Shown here piece by piece: positions 24,401 through 37,930 of a DNA stretch of 64,000 bases. The DNA comes from Gymnorhina tibicen. Its lineage: Eukaryota; Chordata; Aves; Passeriformes; Artamidae. The stretch lies in contig VXAZ01002362.1 in assembly GCA_013399875.1 (NCBI GenBank), forward strand, positions 699,916 to 763,915, read 5' to 3'. Made by a program: the position numbers and the translations under genes. The number at the start of each line of letters is the position of its first letter. Positions within the stretch are counted from its first letter, which is position 1. The notes beneath the pieces were generated by a model. It saw only the letters and a list, made by a program, of their open reading frames with translations. It ran no database searches and was not told the DNA's origin.

Positions 24401-25146
24401 AGGGAAGCGCCTTTCCCAAGGGCTCTCCATGGAAGCCGTGGTTTGGAGCTTCTCTCCACAAAGAAATCGTGTTGTAAAGCCTCGGCAATGACTGAATGTG
24501 CATTTCTGCTGCACTTTAAGACACTTCCTCCTGTTTGGAAATCTTCTATTAAGCCCCTAAAGGCACAGAATAAAAAAGAAGGTAAAAATCAGTTCACACA
24601 GGACGGAAAGGGAAGGGCGGAGGAAATATTATTCTGTAGGAAATCAGAATGCACTGACCTTCTACAAATCCAGAGCAGAAGAAGAGTTTGCCAGTGACTA
24701 CCTAGTTTGGGAGAGTGATGGTATAATCACCAAACCCATTTTGAAATACATTTCTAAATAAAAAAGCATTTTGTGCAGTTGCAGTAATTACTGGTTGCTC
24801 TCTTGCAATAGCCTGCAGAAAAGTAACTCATGCGTTTGACAGCAAACATGAATATGCTTGTAAAAGTGAGGGGAATTGTTAGGCTTGTGTGAGCTTGAGC
24901 TCTTAAGAACAGTCCAGGAAGCTGAACACAGCAGCAAGTCACGACTTAGGGCCTCGACTGAAGTCGAGGGGAGTTTGTTGGGATTAAATCCTACTGATGC
25001 CTTAGGTTTTAACTTTTGTATTTTTCAAATCCCGCACTGCCTCGTGTGTAACTCTGCAGTTCCGTGTGGCCTGTGAGCTGCTGTTCTCTCATGCTGGTCA
25101 GACACAACAAACCCTCTTTAGGTTTGCTCTCCAAGGACACCTCGAT
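21419..25146. other. Intergenic with an AT-rich block
   Basis: There is no exon. The block 24000-24135 is strongly AT-rich with TATA- and TTAAT-type words, and 22915-23060 is similar but milder. Either could be regulatory or simply low-complexity. No repeat family is evident. Confidence 0.5.
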
Positions 25147-25422
25147 TGTCCCAGGCCACAAATGTGTAAACTAAAGCCTTGAGAGGAGGGGCAAACTTGG
25201 GGTAATTACATCATTAACTGAGGTTAGAATTGGAGAATTAACCCTGATATGCAAATGGACCAAACTTATAAAAGAGTGAAGAACCCGTGAGCCAGGGTCC
25301 ATCCTGGGTGGAGGCTTTTGACTGCCCAGGGTGTACCTTTGAAGGCCCTTCAAATAAATACCCACTTTTATTCTCTTATTCTTGTCTAGTCTCTGTTCTT
25401 AGGTGGCCACTTCGAGGCATCA
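25147..25422 (+). mobile_element. Probable solo LTR of an endogenous retrovirus
   Basis: The segment has the order expected of an avian LTR: TATAAAAG at 25267-25274, AATAAA at 25353-25358, a T-rich stretch, then 'tctagtctctgttcttaggt' and an end in GGCATCA at 25416-25422, where LTRs close with CA. I recall very similar 3' ends in avian ERVL-like LTRs. No gag, pol or env sequence flanks it, so it is a solo copy. The 5' edge is a guess (TG at 25147); no clean target-site duplication of the following CTATG was found upstream, so the copy may be truncated or worn. Confidence 0.6.
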
Positions 25423-26874
25423 CTATGACAGAGGGAAGGCCCAGCTCATTTCCAACCTCCCCAGTGCATGTGCACATTACAGGAGCACACCTGAGACCCC
25501 AAAATGCACAAGCACATGGATGTTTTGAAGGGTAAGGACAATTGTCCCAGCAGTGTGGCTATGGTTCTTAGAAAAACTGGACCTCGCTGTAGCAGATGGT
25601 GATTTGAGGTTGTTGTCCACACCTCTGTTTTGGGTTTGCCTCTGACTTGCATGAGGGCAACTTCTGTCCCATCCCTGGAGTTCCTGTAGGAGGAAACATG
25701 ATTTATTCATGAGGGTAAAAAGAGGGAGGATTGTGACAAATTGTGCAAATACTAAAAATTTCAAAAAAGCAAACAAAAAGGTGATTCAGTATACTTCTTG
25801 CTTTGCATGTGCTTACCCTGATTATTCCATCCAGTGAATTTGCAGGCATGAATTTTCAGGAGTATTTACTGGAAAGGCTTACAATGAAATATGGCAAAGC
25901 TTGCATGGGGAGTGAATTAATTTCAAGAAGCTCTGTGTGTTGCTGATTCTCTTTTATACACCTGAGCAAGGGACAGAGACACATCACGTGACCACCCAAA
26001 GTTTCTACTTTGGCAATTTGAATATTTTAGATTTTGTTTGGACATTGGGAAGTTACAAATAGCAAACATCAGTTTACAAATACTTCCTGAACTGTGGAAA
26101 GATTCCTCAAATGAAACATGGGGGAAAAAAGCCCTACTGATTTGCTGAGAGTCTGTTGACCCAAAGGGAAGATAACGTGCTGACTTGTTGAAGATGAGGT
26201 GCATGAAGTCTACTGAGAATTATAATTCATGCTATAGAAAGTAAACATCTGATCTCTATCCATTTTTCCTTTGCATCACAGAGTACAAAACACAGGATTT
26301 TACAGCTCAAATAGCCAAAACTTTCTAGTTAACAGTCAATTTCAAATTCTCTATTTACAGGATGAGCGTTCTACTCCAGTTCTGGAGGAACAAGTTAAGT
26401 TTTACTTGTATTTACAGAGCCCCACGCTCTGCTGCCTGTTGGATCTACCCATGTGGATCGAGAAGGACAGTGGGAGTGGTAAATGAATTCTTTTCTCCCT
26501 GGAAGGGCTGAACAAAATCCTTTTGGAGCAGGATTTTCATCTCCTTTGTGTTTGTGCTCTCTAATGTTATTTCTAGCTGCTTCCTGCACTGTGTAGGATT
26601 GCTCAGTCCCTGGCATTACCTCAGTTATGAATATGACAATTTCCTGATAGATTGTTTATCAAAGAAAATATTATGTCAATAATGTCTAAAAGCTGTAGCA
26701 ACCCTGCTCCCAGCCCCAAGATGTAAATACTCTGTTATCTCATGGCACAGCCTTAAATGACGCCACACATCTTGAAATAACATGTTCCAATGTGTCAGAG
26801 GAAGAGATTGTTAAAGCCTTTGCCTTATATTACCTGCCTGCTAGCAAATGGGTGGTGAGAGACCCAGAGTTTAA

Positions 26875-26875
26875 T

Positions 26876-26906
<31 letters not shown>
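26875..26906 (+). repeat. T-rich tract
   Basis: A 32-base run of T broken by three C residues. No A-tailed element is attached that I can see. Confidence 0.85.
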
Positions 26907-29900
26907 GATGTCTATTAGGCAGATCATGCAACTATCTAAACACAGTTCTGGAAAACCTGTTTGCTGGCTTACTCACAGCCCCAAATGGCTTTGAGTTGCA
27001 AGAGTGTGGTGCCTAACCCTTCGGGGAAAAAGAAAAACAGAGCAAACCCAACCCAGTGTACCTTCTAGAACAACATCTTCCGAATTTGTGAAGACTGGGG
27101 AGGGAGGAGGGAAGGGAAAAATGGCCTGTGTGTGAAACCACGAATTATATTATGTCTGCCAAACCCCTTTGAGAATTGGACCAACTGTCGGTTCAAATGA
27201 TTTGTGCTTATCCAAACTTTACTCATCAAAGGTTTTTATGAGTTCACTTTGGCAATGGCTGTGTTTTTCCATGTGGTGAAATCATACACCTGGAAAACAT
27301 GCAGCCAAAATGGTGTGGAGCCTGAATAACTCTCCTTGTTCTCCAAATGCTCTTGAGTTTTAAGCATCATGGTAGTTAAAGTGTTTGTGGTCCTATAAAA
27401 TTTGTACAACTTTACAGTAAACCTGACTCTTGCATAACTCCCTTGGCCAGATGATTGGCAGCTTGGTTGTGATCTTGTAACACAAAAGGGAACAAATATT
27501 GGGCTTTAGCTTTTGCTGTACAGAGGGAAGAAAGCTGAAAATCTATACCTTGGTACAAGCTGTGCATAGTGGCATGGAAAACATCCTGCAAAGAGGCAGC
27601 CTAGGAATAATCCTGTTTTGTGGTGTGCTCCACTAACCATGTACAGAGCCCTATCCAAAACCAGTCCTGGGCTGAACAACAGCCACCAAGATGATGGCAC
27701 TTCCCAGAAGTGATGGGGAGAGGCTGATGGAAGATACCAGCAAAAAAGCCAAGAGAAAGGGAATGTCAACAGCAACTTGATGTTGACCTTGAAGTCACCT
27801 TAACCAGCCTGTCTGTTGTTTCTCACAGCCTGCAGCAAAGCCAGTTCTGTTGCCCGCCTCATTTGCAAGTTGGGCCCTCCTGGGACTTGTTTTGAGGCCA
27901 GCCTGCCTTTCCCGTGGGCAGGAGGGAGCAGCAGAGCTGGGGAGGAGTGGTGAGAAGCGGGAATGGTGGGATTGTTGTGGGTTGGCTTCTGTGCCTTTTG
28001 CTTGTGCTGGCTCCAGACGTGGTTCAGGAGAACACCAGGCGGTAGGAGTGGCAGCAGAGGGAAGATCTCTGACCTGTGATTGAGCAAAGGTTCTAGGATC
28101 GTGGTGGAATTGGGAACCCCAGGGTTAATCCCATTGGCATTCTGGGCACTGGGGAGGGTCTCTGAGCATGGATGAAGATGTGCAACACTTTCTGTTTAAC
28201 TGGAGGGCATCCTTCCCCTGCAGTGTAATGGGTTTTTTTCCAGCTGTCATTAAGCTGGAGTTGTTTAGGAAAAAGGGCGCAGCATAATTCTCAAATGGCA
28301 TCATGAAACAAAAGATACATTAAAGTAGTGCAACAAAACTGGTGAAGTTGCAAAGAATTCAAGCTACAGTGAGCATCAGTTTCTCGCCTGCAATGCCCAG
28401 TCGCTTGTCTCTCTGTTTACACAACAAAATAGCCTGAAGAGAGTTAATATGTTTAGAAAAAGGCACTTGCGTGTTTTTCTAAAGGGAGAGGAAACTCAGC
28501 AAATTGATGTGACTCAACAAATTGAGGATACAGAGCCGGCCACAGCTCTGATTAGGCCATGTGCAGATTGGTTTGAAGGGCACTGGCCTCTGGCCAGGGA
28601 GCTCCTTCTTCCTTGCAGGGAGCACAGGACACTGAGCTGATGCCTCTGTGCTTTGACTGAGGGATGGTGATCCTGGGCGTGGAGCCTCCACCACACCAGC
28701 ACTGCAGAGCTCTGCCACAGGGGCTTGGAAATGGCAGGGATTAAAAATAATAGGGGCAGCCTAAAATGGAATTTAAAAGAATGTGAATGGCTTAATGCAA
28801 AAGCCATGAATAATGGTGCCTAAAACACCCAAGCTATTAGTTCACTTCCCAGCAGTGAACCTGGGCACAAACCTGGGCTGCTCCTGCCTGCTGCAATATA
28901 AAGGTCTTTGTTCTTGCCTTTATATAACAAGACCCCACCTAATATCTAGGCAGCCTTGTGTGTGTTTTACGCACATATCTAATTTAGTTGTTAAATATTG
29001 CTCCCAAACTCACATGTACACCAAAAGAACTGTGTATTGTCAAACTGGTTTGAAATCCATAAAGAAGCGGTGCTTGGGAAGGGTTGAAAGCTGAAGAATT
29101 AAAGAGCATTCCTTTTAATTCAACCTTGGAATATGTGAGGAGGAGAAAAGAGTGAGCCTGGTGGCTCACTGGGGTCTTGTTTCCTCTGTTGACAAGGGGT
29201 GGGTGGAGCAGGATGGTGAGGCTGTCCCCAGGCCCCGGAAAGAAGATCTTTGGGGTTTAACTCTGGGACAGAGTTGTTGGATTCACTGGCCAGGCTGTTT
29301 TCTCCATTTCAAATCCATATTAGTGCTTCTCTGCACTAATTCATGAACAAATGTCGTGTCCTGAGGCCGAGGTGCATTTGGGGGGGTCTGGGGTCCCAGG
29401 GATGATCCAGGGAAAGGGTAGAAACAGATGTGAATTACCAAGGAATCTCAACAAGGCCAAAACACACGAGGGATGTTCATGAATATCAGTGTTGGACTGA
29501 TGATTTTTTGTTCCTTTTTCTTGGTGTCTCCCATTGTATTAGGGCAGGAATCCACAAAGAAAACCCCAAAGGCCCAGGCCTGAGGAGCCTGCAGACAAAG
29601 CTAAACAGTTCACACATGAGCTGCCCTGAAACCAGAGGGGAGGAGAAGTTGCTTTTCATTTTGTGATGAGTTGTTAACTGGGAGTCACTTTGCCATGTGC
29701 TTGTGGGAAAGCCCAAGGAGGAGGCTTTGAGTAAAGCCCATGGAGTTCCCACTGCTCCCCCTCCAAACCAGTCTTCAGCATGGAAAGCTGATCCTGCTGT
29801 GAAAGCACCACATGTTGGAAGTCTGCCACACTTTGTGGGGAATTCTGAGGAAAAATTCTCAGTCTGTGCCCTCATGTCCCTCTGCACTGCAGGGACAGCC

Positions 29901-29932
29901 AGTGCTTCCCTACCACATGGGCTGTTTGTAGG

Positions 29933-29970
29933 GATTATTATCATTATTATTTTTATCATTATTATTATTT
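29933..29970 (+). repeat. (ATT)n-like microsatellite
   Basis: An imperfect ATT/ATC trinucleotide tract that may vary in length between individuals. Confidence 0.85.
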
Positions 29971-32161
29971 CCTAGGTGTTTGGGATGCTGGAGTGGTGGG
30001 AGAACCTGACCCAGCCGTGGGTGATGGGTACAGTGGGTATGGGGCGTTCTTCCCCAGTGAGTGGCGGTTTCTCTGCAGGCTGTGGGGATGTTCAGAATTG
30101 CAAACTCTGCAGCTGTGTGGCTGTGGCCACCCCTAGGCTGGTTTAGCTCCTGGCTGCAGTTGTGCCCTGTTCCTCTCCTCCACATCCCCTCGCTGCCCAG
30201 CCAATTCCCCACAGAGGTTTTCCCAGAGGCTGCAGAAAAGTTACTCTGCAGCTTCAGTTCTCAGGTGCCCATTAGAGATATGTTAAATACATAAATTAAA
30301 AACATCCTCCCTGCTCCTGTCCTCCCCCACGTTGTCTGGAGCACCCATCACATGACCTCGTGCTTGCTGGGGCTGTGATGCAAGGATAGGGATTACTCCT
30401 GCTTGCAGGAATTGCACGGCAGCTCCAGCCATGTATTATAATTTTGTGCCGGTCCGTGCCAACACAGTAATCTCTGTGATAGCCTTAGGAGCAGCTTTGC
30501 CATGAGATCTTAGGAATGATATGTTGTCTGCCTGTGAAACTGCTGAATTAAACAAGTATTTGCAAATTTTCGTGATCGTGAAATTCCATTCCCCCTGAAC
30601 AAAACTGGGGCACTTTCTTGAATCTGTGGAGCTGACAGATGTAGAGGAATCCTGTGGTTAAAGAGTGACTCTGCCCTTTTAAAATATCCTGCCCTCTGTT
30701 ACTTTTTTTCATTGGGAGTAATAATAGTTCTAAAAATTCCATCATTATGCTTCAATATGTTCTGAGGGGAAAGAATCTGTAAATTTTTGTTATGAACCCA
30801 GGAATTTTGCTCTATAGCTTTCCAAAGGTGAGCACCTGCTCCGTGTTTTATTGAGTGAAGGAAGTGAAGTTTATTAAGCCTGTGTTGTTGTTGACTTTGT
30901 GACTTTGATGTCACCCAAATTATCAAGTTCCTTCTATTAACATATGATAATTTCTACCTGTATTGATAGACAATTATAAATGCAACTGTGGTGTATCATA
31001 TGATCCTAAATATGTGATTCATCCTTTAATTTCTTGTGTGAATCTAAAACCTGGATCTCCTGCCTTCCCAGGCTGTCCCCCTGTAATTTAGGGACTACAA
31101 GTTTAAGGCATCAAAATCTGCTCTGCTCTATCTGTGGTTGTGACAAGGAAGTGGATTCTTCACCCAGTCAAGCCAGTGAGGGGAAGAGCCTCCCTCCAAC
31201 CTAGGGAGGTGCTACAGCTGAGTCCTCCTGTACCGTTGGCTCTTGTGAGGACAGTGGGTACATTCTTCCATTTAATGTGTATTTAGAGCAGTGCTGCCTG
31301 AAGATCAAAAGAATTACTCTGGATTTGTACCAGGGTAGCTAAACATGGAATCATACATAATTCCCAAGCACATTTGTCTTGCAAGAGCCACACCTGATCT
31401 GCCTCCCAGCTCTTATTTACATAAGACATCCTCACTGTGTTGGGAACATCTGGGGTGGGGCTGCTCTCTGCCAGAGTGGGCAGAGCCTGGACCCCACCTC
31501 TCTGTGCCCATGGATCCTGACTGCTCCCAGCCCTTCCCCAGACATCAGGAACATCCCTCTGCTGGGCTCATGCATTTCTGTGGTCTTAGCACGAACCTAT
31601 TTTATCCCTGAACACAATGGGATAAAATCCTACACAAGAAAGACATATCTCGGATGTTTCCAGGATATGTACATCAGTGATGCATGTGTAGTTTCTAGCA
31701 CAGAGAGGATTAGAATAAATGCATTCTTAGTAGATACTGTTTTAATCTTCCAAGCTAAACTTAGATCTCGGACACCTGTCTCTGCAGCAGTCTGTCTCTT
31801 GAGCTCATGAATTTTGTGCACAGCTGTCAGTGCTGTATGTGGGGTTCTCTCTTTTCAGCTGGCTCTATTCCCAGTTGGCTGAAAAGTAGGAGCCTGTCTT
31901 CGAAAGAGAATTTCCACTCCTGCATACTTTGATGGAAACAAGAAGATATAAAACAAGATTTAATGACCCCGGGTTTTTTTGAACCATTTATTAGCTGTTC
32001 TGTACATACTCAGTCTCTGGGGAACTAAGTTACATATTATGATAAGTATAGAGTGCCTGTTCCCTATGGACTTTGTTTCATGATTTATGTGGATAAAATA
32101 AAGCATATAAACCAAATAAATTACCTTGGATAGCTTACTTTGAAATAGGACTCCAGGAAGT

Positions 32162-32174
32162 GCCACGAGGTGGC
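32162..32174. promoter_or_regulatory. Possible CTCF-like site
   Basis: GCCACGAGGTGGC is a perfect inverted repeat (arms GCCAC and GTGGC) and differs at one position from the CTCF core CCASYAGRKGGC. One isolated near-match is weak evidence. Confidence 0.2.
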
Positions 32175-32404
32175 CAGATGAAATGCCGACCTGAATCAGT
32201 GGTGCTAAAATGGGTCTAGCATCTCCTGGTCCTGCCAAGCCCTTTCTGTAGCTTTGAGATTGAGGGTCACAAAAGGAGAAAAACTCTTGTTCTTGGGAAA
32301 AACATCCACCTGTGTCTTCTTCATTCCTTGGGGACTGATGATATGTCGCAAACTCACTGGCTTCACCAGGAGCTTAGTGCCGAGTGGTGTCTGCAGAGTT
32401 TTGC

Positions 32405-32485
32405 AGTGTGGTTGACTGGAACTGGACTTCAGTGGTCCTTGTGGGTCCCTTCCCACTCAGGACATTCTGTGACTCTGTGACTGCT
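32405..32485 (+). mobile_element. CR1 LINE 3' tail
   Basis: 'ggaactggacttcagtggtc', 'cttgtgggtcccttcccact' and 'caggacattctgtgactctg' follow the CR1 3' end, including the terminal ATTCTGTG-type repeat. It is 5'-truncated, in sense orientation. Confidence 0.7.
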
Positions 32486-35400
32486 TCCTTTTTTTCTCTG
32501 AGAAAGGGCCACCTGAGACTTTAAACCTCACCTTGCTCTACTCACCCTCTTGGGATGGGAACAAAAGCAAAGCTGCCCAAAATGAAGAGTTGCCTGGTAG
32601 GATCTGCAGTTTCTGTGGGCCTTGCACTTGTCTGCCTCAGGTACCTTCAGCCCTCCTGGCTGGGTCACTTCAGGTGTAGCTTCAGACAAATGTCCAATTC
32701 AACCTTCTCAAAAGCGGGAGTAATTGTGTGTTCCTGCTCAGAGGGCAATCTTGTTCTCAGATCGTTTGCAGAGTTTAAGAAGCCTGGTGCTTTATGAGGG
32801 AATCATAAAAGCAAGGCCTTGTCCTTTGTGGGCAGTAACAGGGTTGCATTTCCAGGGGAAGGCATTTCCAGGAGAGGCTCATGTGGAGATCAGGTTTGCA
32901 GAGGTGCTAATAGCGGGAGATTTTTACCAACAAGTCATCCTGTGAGTAGGAACAGGGAGGTGGAAACAGGGCCCAAAAGTTCCAGTGCCACTCTCTGCAC
33001 AACATGAGCCAGGCCTGGAGGATGTGGCAAAGCTGGAAGGGTCAGCAGGTTTAGCTGTGCTGGGTTGTCTCTGGAAATGGAGATTTTGGTGCTGAGAAGA
33101 GATAACTGTTTTTCTCTCTTGTTTTTGCAGGTTTTCTGTGATAACACTGGGGGCACAGCAACTCTTTTTGGGAAGCAGAAAGCAGGGCCTGCCCTGGATG
33201 AGCACGAGCTGAGCACCGCGGGGAAGGCGCCGGCCCCAGCCCTGTATCCTCCCTGGAAGAGAGAAGCAGCAACTGGAAGAATTTGACTCGTGTTAGATGA
33301 TACACCTACACCAGCAGATAATGATTTGATCAATCGGCAGGCTTGTCAGATCAGACCCCAGATAGGGTGGCTTCGTGCCAGGAGCTGGATCAGAGAGCCT
33401 TTGTTTGATGTTATCAGAGCACAATTAGGTTACATGCTTTGCTCCACAGCACAGGCCAAGTGCTGGCAACCAGGAGGTGAATTTACGTGCCCTCGGAGGC
33501 CTGGGCACAACTGGCACCTCTGGTCACCCTCTGCCATGGCTGGAGGGGTCCAGAGGGGGTGGCAGGAGGGCACCCCCACAGTCCCTGCCCGGGTTTTGGT
33601 TCCTGTCAGCCAGCAGATGAGAGAACAAGTAGATTCAGTTTCAGGAGACCTCGGGGCTTAGTAAAAAAGAAAGCTCAAAGGAATTACTCTGTAGAAGAGT
33701 AAAATACCAGGTGTAACATGCAGCTAATTATGCCACTGGTTTACAGGATGGATTTTAAATGTTTCTTTCTGAAAAGCCTGAAAGGAAAAAAAAATCAAAG
33801 GGGAAAGATTGAAAAACAAGTATGAGAAGATATAAAACAAGATTTATATCTAAATAATTTCCTCTAATTGCTGTTAGAAGACATTAATTTTCCTTTTGAT
33901 GCTCCACTTTACCTTAGGCTTTGCTGTACCTGCCAGGATGGCAGGGAGTCAAAGAGGATTAGCTCAGCAGCTCTCTGCCTTAGTAGCCTCTGTAAAAGAT
34001 TTAGCAATGGGAAGAATATACAAGTTTAAAAAAAATCCTAATTTAAACAGGCCAACGTCAACCTTCATTTATCCCGTGCAATCATGATGACTTCACCAGC
34101 ATCCTATGGGCACAAATGAGGTAGAACCTGGGTTCAGAGTGCTAGGGGGGTGTGTGTTGCTTTTTTAAAATGCAGAAGTACCTGGTGTTACCTGTGGCTG
34201 CAGAGGTGTCAGTGGTGGTTTCGAAATAATTTCAAGTGGGAAACCTTTTGTCCATACAGACAGCCAGCCTAAAGCCCAGCACCAATTAAGGCCTGCCTAA
34301 ACCTTGGTCTGGAAAAGACTTAAATAATGTAATGCTCAGGGATGAGCTATCCCTTTGCCAAGGGAATCCAGACAGAAGCAATATGATAACATTTAATTTG
34401 ACCAGATTTTCATAAGCTTTCGTTCTGGTTTGCACATCTGTGGGCCATCTCTGTGTCTGGGGTGGCATTTGGGCTGTGATTCCCCTGTTGTCCTTTTTTC
34501 TGTCTCCTCCATCTGAAGATTGCACAATTTTCTTGACAGAGACTGGGAGCGCAGAGGTTGCGACTCCCGTCGGAGTTCACTTGCTGAGCCTGAGCCTGGC
34601 AGCAGTGCCAGCTGGATGGGTCAGATGCTTTTTCTTTCACCTCTTGCCTTGTCAGAAATTTTCTGTTTAAGGGCACTTCTTGATTTCTGACTGCACCTGA
34701 AATGCAGGATTGCTTTTGGTGGTTGTGGCAGCCACTTCCCAGCTTGACTCAGAGGCACCGACACCCGCTCGGTTTGACGGGAGTGGGAAAGTCCACATTC
34801 CTCAGGCTGTGCTGAATATCTCAGCCTGGAAGTGTTGTTTATCAAAACTTCTCTTAGATGAACCTTGCGGTAATTCTCCATTAATTTATTTCCTCCAGTT
34901 ATTACAATGAGTTCTGCTCAGGGGTATCCTAGAAAACCACTTGGAAGCACCAGTGGAGAGAAATGAAGTGCGGTTGGCTGGAGGGAGCACCCAATGCCAC
35001 ATCACAAGACTTGATCTCTTATTTTCCCACTGCTTTAATCTATTCTGTTCTCTGTGTTGGGCTTAAACAAAAGTAACCTAAGAAGATCCTGTCTCTTTGT
35101 TTTTGTCCTGCATATCATTTTGTAGGAGGCAGCAATTCCTGAACACAGCTCGCAGCTCAGCAGTGGTGCAGATGGGCCTTCTGGGTGAACAATAAAACCA
35201 GTGCAGAAATAATGAGACTCAAAAGCTGCTTTTAAATTGCAGGTTGAAGTTATGAATAAATCCCCTCCTTCAGATGGAAATATAGAAATATATAGTGTGT
35301 ATTAACAGTTCACTCAGGTCATGGTTTTCATGAGAGTCATTCTCATTTCAGCACTAATAAATACCCAGGCTGTCCAAAGGAGTTTTAAGTGTGTTGAAGA

Positions 35401-37729
35401 CAGACACTGGTTGCTGAGCTCTTCTAAAAATCTGGTCCCACTAAATCAAGAGCAGACAGTCTCTCTTATTCATCTCCTTGTCTGGTGGTGGTTAAACAAA
35501 TGCTTTTGAGTCTGAGGAACATTAAAATTCTGCAGCTTCCATAAATGACTTTGATTTCAAGATGAACAACGAGATGTTCCAATCAAAACCAAAACCACTG
35601 CAGAATGTAGCATTTGAAGGAAGCTGTGCTAATTTCTTCAGAAACAAATGTAGAAGTCAGTAACATGAAACAGCTGACCACAAGCCAGATGCTGCAAAGC
35701 GATAACAAGGAGTTCAGGAAGCCCCCAATAGCTTTGGCTTTCCAGAGAACTCGAAGATCCATATGTGTACCTTGAGGGGTAGAACTCCTGCACTAAATGC
35801 AGTAGTGCTCCAGACACAAAAATAAGAACAGACAGTGCTTGTGGACACCAGTGAGTGAGCACCTCCTCACTGTGGGGAGTAGTACATTTGTCTCTTTGAA
35901 TATCAAGTTAGGAATTAAGTTATTTTGAACAAAAAGCAGCTACAGAGTACAATTGATAAAAACCAAAATATTTTCATCTGCTTTGATATGTTTCATGAAT
36001 TCCCCTGCCATCACGTTTAGAAGAAGCTCAGAAGCCCCTACCAAAATTACAAAATAACTACTCAAGGAAACATGCATTATTTTCAATTCTGCATTCCTGC
36101 TCAAGAAACTGTTCAATGCCCCCAAATATAACTGTGGCCTCTATTAAATCCATTGCATCTTGCCTGTATTCTGACCCATTGCACACTCTTCAATCACAAT
36201 TTGACCAAATTTGACACTGAGTAACAGTGCGGACTCTGAACTAAGTAACAGTGTTGGAATCTTAAGCAATACCAGAGTTACTGTGACTTTCTCATATCAG
36301 ACATGTTCTTCTAAAGACGTCCTGTTCTACTGTCAGGCTTTTCATTTTCAAAACAATAGATGAGTGTTTGGGAGTTGAGAGAAAGAAAACCAGTCTCCTA
36401 CAGGAGATAAGATCTGATATAGAGACCTTGGAAAGAAAATAACAGCTAAATTTATGATTGCTGGAGTGGCTGCTCTGTATCTTATTTATCATTTTTTACA
36501 TTTATCCCATTGTATATTTATTGTTTCTCAAACAATTTTGTGCCACTGAAAAGTTCTTTCTGGTGAATTCAGCAAATGATTTAAATATTATAAGAAAAGG
36601 GCAGAATCTCATAGAACCTCCTACCTGAGGTTTTATCTGTTGAGGGCAGATGCTTTAAGTTGGTGATCTGTGATGCTGAGGTTTCTCTGCACTGGAGGGC
36701 CGTAAGTACAATTCCACCCCTTGAGGGGCCTTGTTCAGGATCAGGGCCTGTACAAAACAAAGGGAATCATATCCACGTGCCCTTTGGAATCCACTTGGGC
36801 TGTGTGCTCTTGTGTCGTGCCTGGGATCACACGCAAAGCCCTCAGGAAGGCAAAGGGCAGGAATTAGTCATTTTCCAGCGCTGCCTCCATGTCCTACCCA
36901 GCTGGATGATGCACGAGCAGCACTGAAGGGGCTCCGGGGTCATCGCTGACATCCTGTGTGTGACCCCTTTGCTGGGGGAGGGAGGGGTGCTGAACTGGGA
37001 ACACTGGGAGAAGACCTCACATTCCAGTAGAAAGGAATGTGCTAATAGCAGGTGTTCCTTTTTATCTTTTCTTTTTTTTTTTCCAGGAGAGGCAGCTACC
37101 AGTCGTCCTCAAAGCAAAACTCTCCGCAGGACTCACCTTCCTTCCCAGTTTTGAACATTATAACTATTATTTAGTCTTCCAAAATAACAGTGGCTGAAAT
37201 CCCCGCTCTCAGGGTGCAGTGCTTCTCAGTCTTTATTCAGCCTGCAGTATGGATCTTTTTTCCATGTTTTTATACCACAAAAATGCTGTGCTATCTCCAT
37301 GCCTTTGAGTGCTTCTCTCTCAGAAATTTACCCCAGTTCCCCCCAGCTGGTGACTTTATCCAGAGCCATGAACACTCATGACCTCTCAAAGTCAGTCCCA
37401 GGCTCTGAGTGACAAAAAACAAATTAGGGAGTGATTTGATTTTATTTTTAAGTAGGGGTTTATTTACTTGCCTAGGAGCCTGGGGCATAGCCAGGGAGAG
37501 ACCCGAAGGTGTTCACAGCCCTGGTTGTGCCAGCTGTGCTAGACAGTGCTGCTGCCTTATATTAGAAGAACTTGATGATTAAAAAGAAACAGCTAGATAT
37601 ATCTAATTTAATAAGATACAACCCATGTGGATCATAAAAGGGAGATCATAGCTGATTAAAACTGCATGAATTGTTTTAAGTGCATTCTTCAATTTTTAGA
37701 CTAGAACAAAGGAGATGACCTGATTTATC
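32486..37729. other. Intergenic, with two orphan splice acceptors
   Basis: There is no recognised gene. Strong acceptor-like sites end at 33130 and 37086; each is followed by an open frame that stops soon after (33286 and 37174). Neither peptide is familiar and no donor partner was found. The segment 36100-36600 is AT-rich. Confidence 0.45.
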
Positions 37730-37930
37730 CTGGAATATGGAGATAGATAAGAGCAACTACCTCGACTAGACTTTTCCTCTGCCAATTCAGGATTGTATAT
37801 TTAAAAACTAGTCTGGACAAACACTAGCTGTGTGCCAAGCAGCAATGTTTCCATCACTTCCCTTGGAAGATTATTCCATACACTAATAGATCTTGTTGTC
37901 AGGAGGCTTTTTCTTACAGCCTAAATCATT
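37730..37930 (-). mobile_element. Ancient CR1-type LINE remnant, antisense
   Basis: 'catcacttcccttggaagat', 'tattccatacactaatagat' and 'cttgttgtcaggaggctttt' followed by 'cagcctaaatca' are the reverse complement of the CR1/L3 block that in sense reads 'gatttaggct...ctcctgacaa'. It is old and diverged; edges are approximate. Confidence 0.55.

Larger units (their letters stand above)
25423..32404. other. Intergenic, no gene recognised
   Basis: I recognise no exon. Simple sequence includes a pyrimidine/T tract at 26875-26906 and an (ATT)n-like tract at 29933-29970. The remaining open frames overlap each other on both strands and show no domain. Confidence 0.5.
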
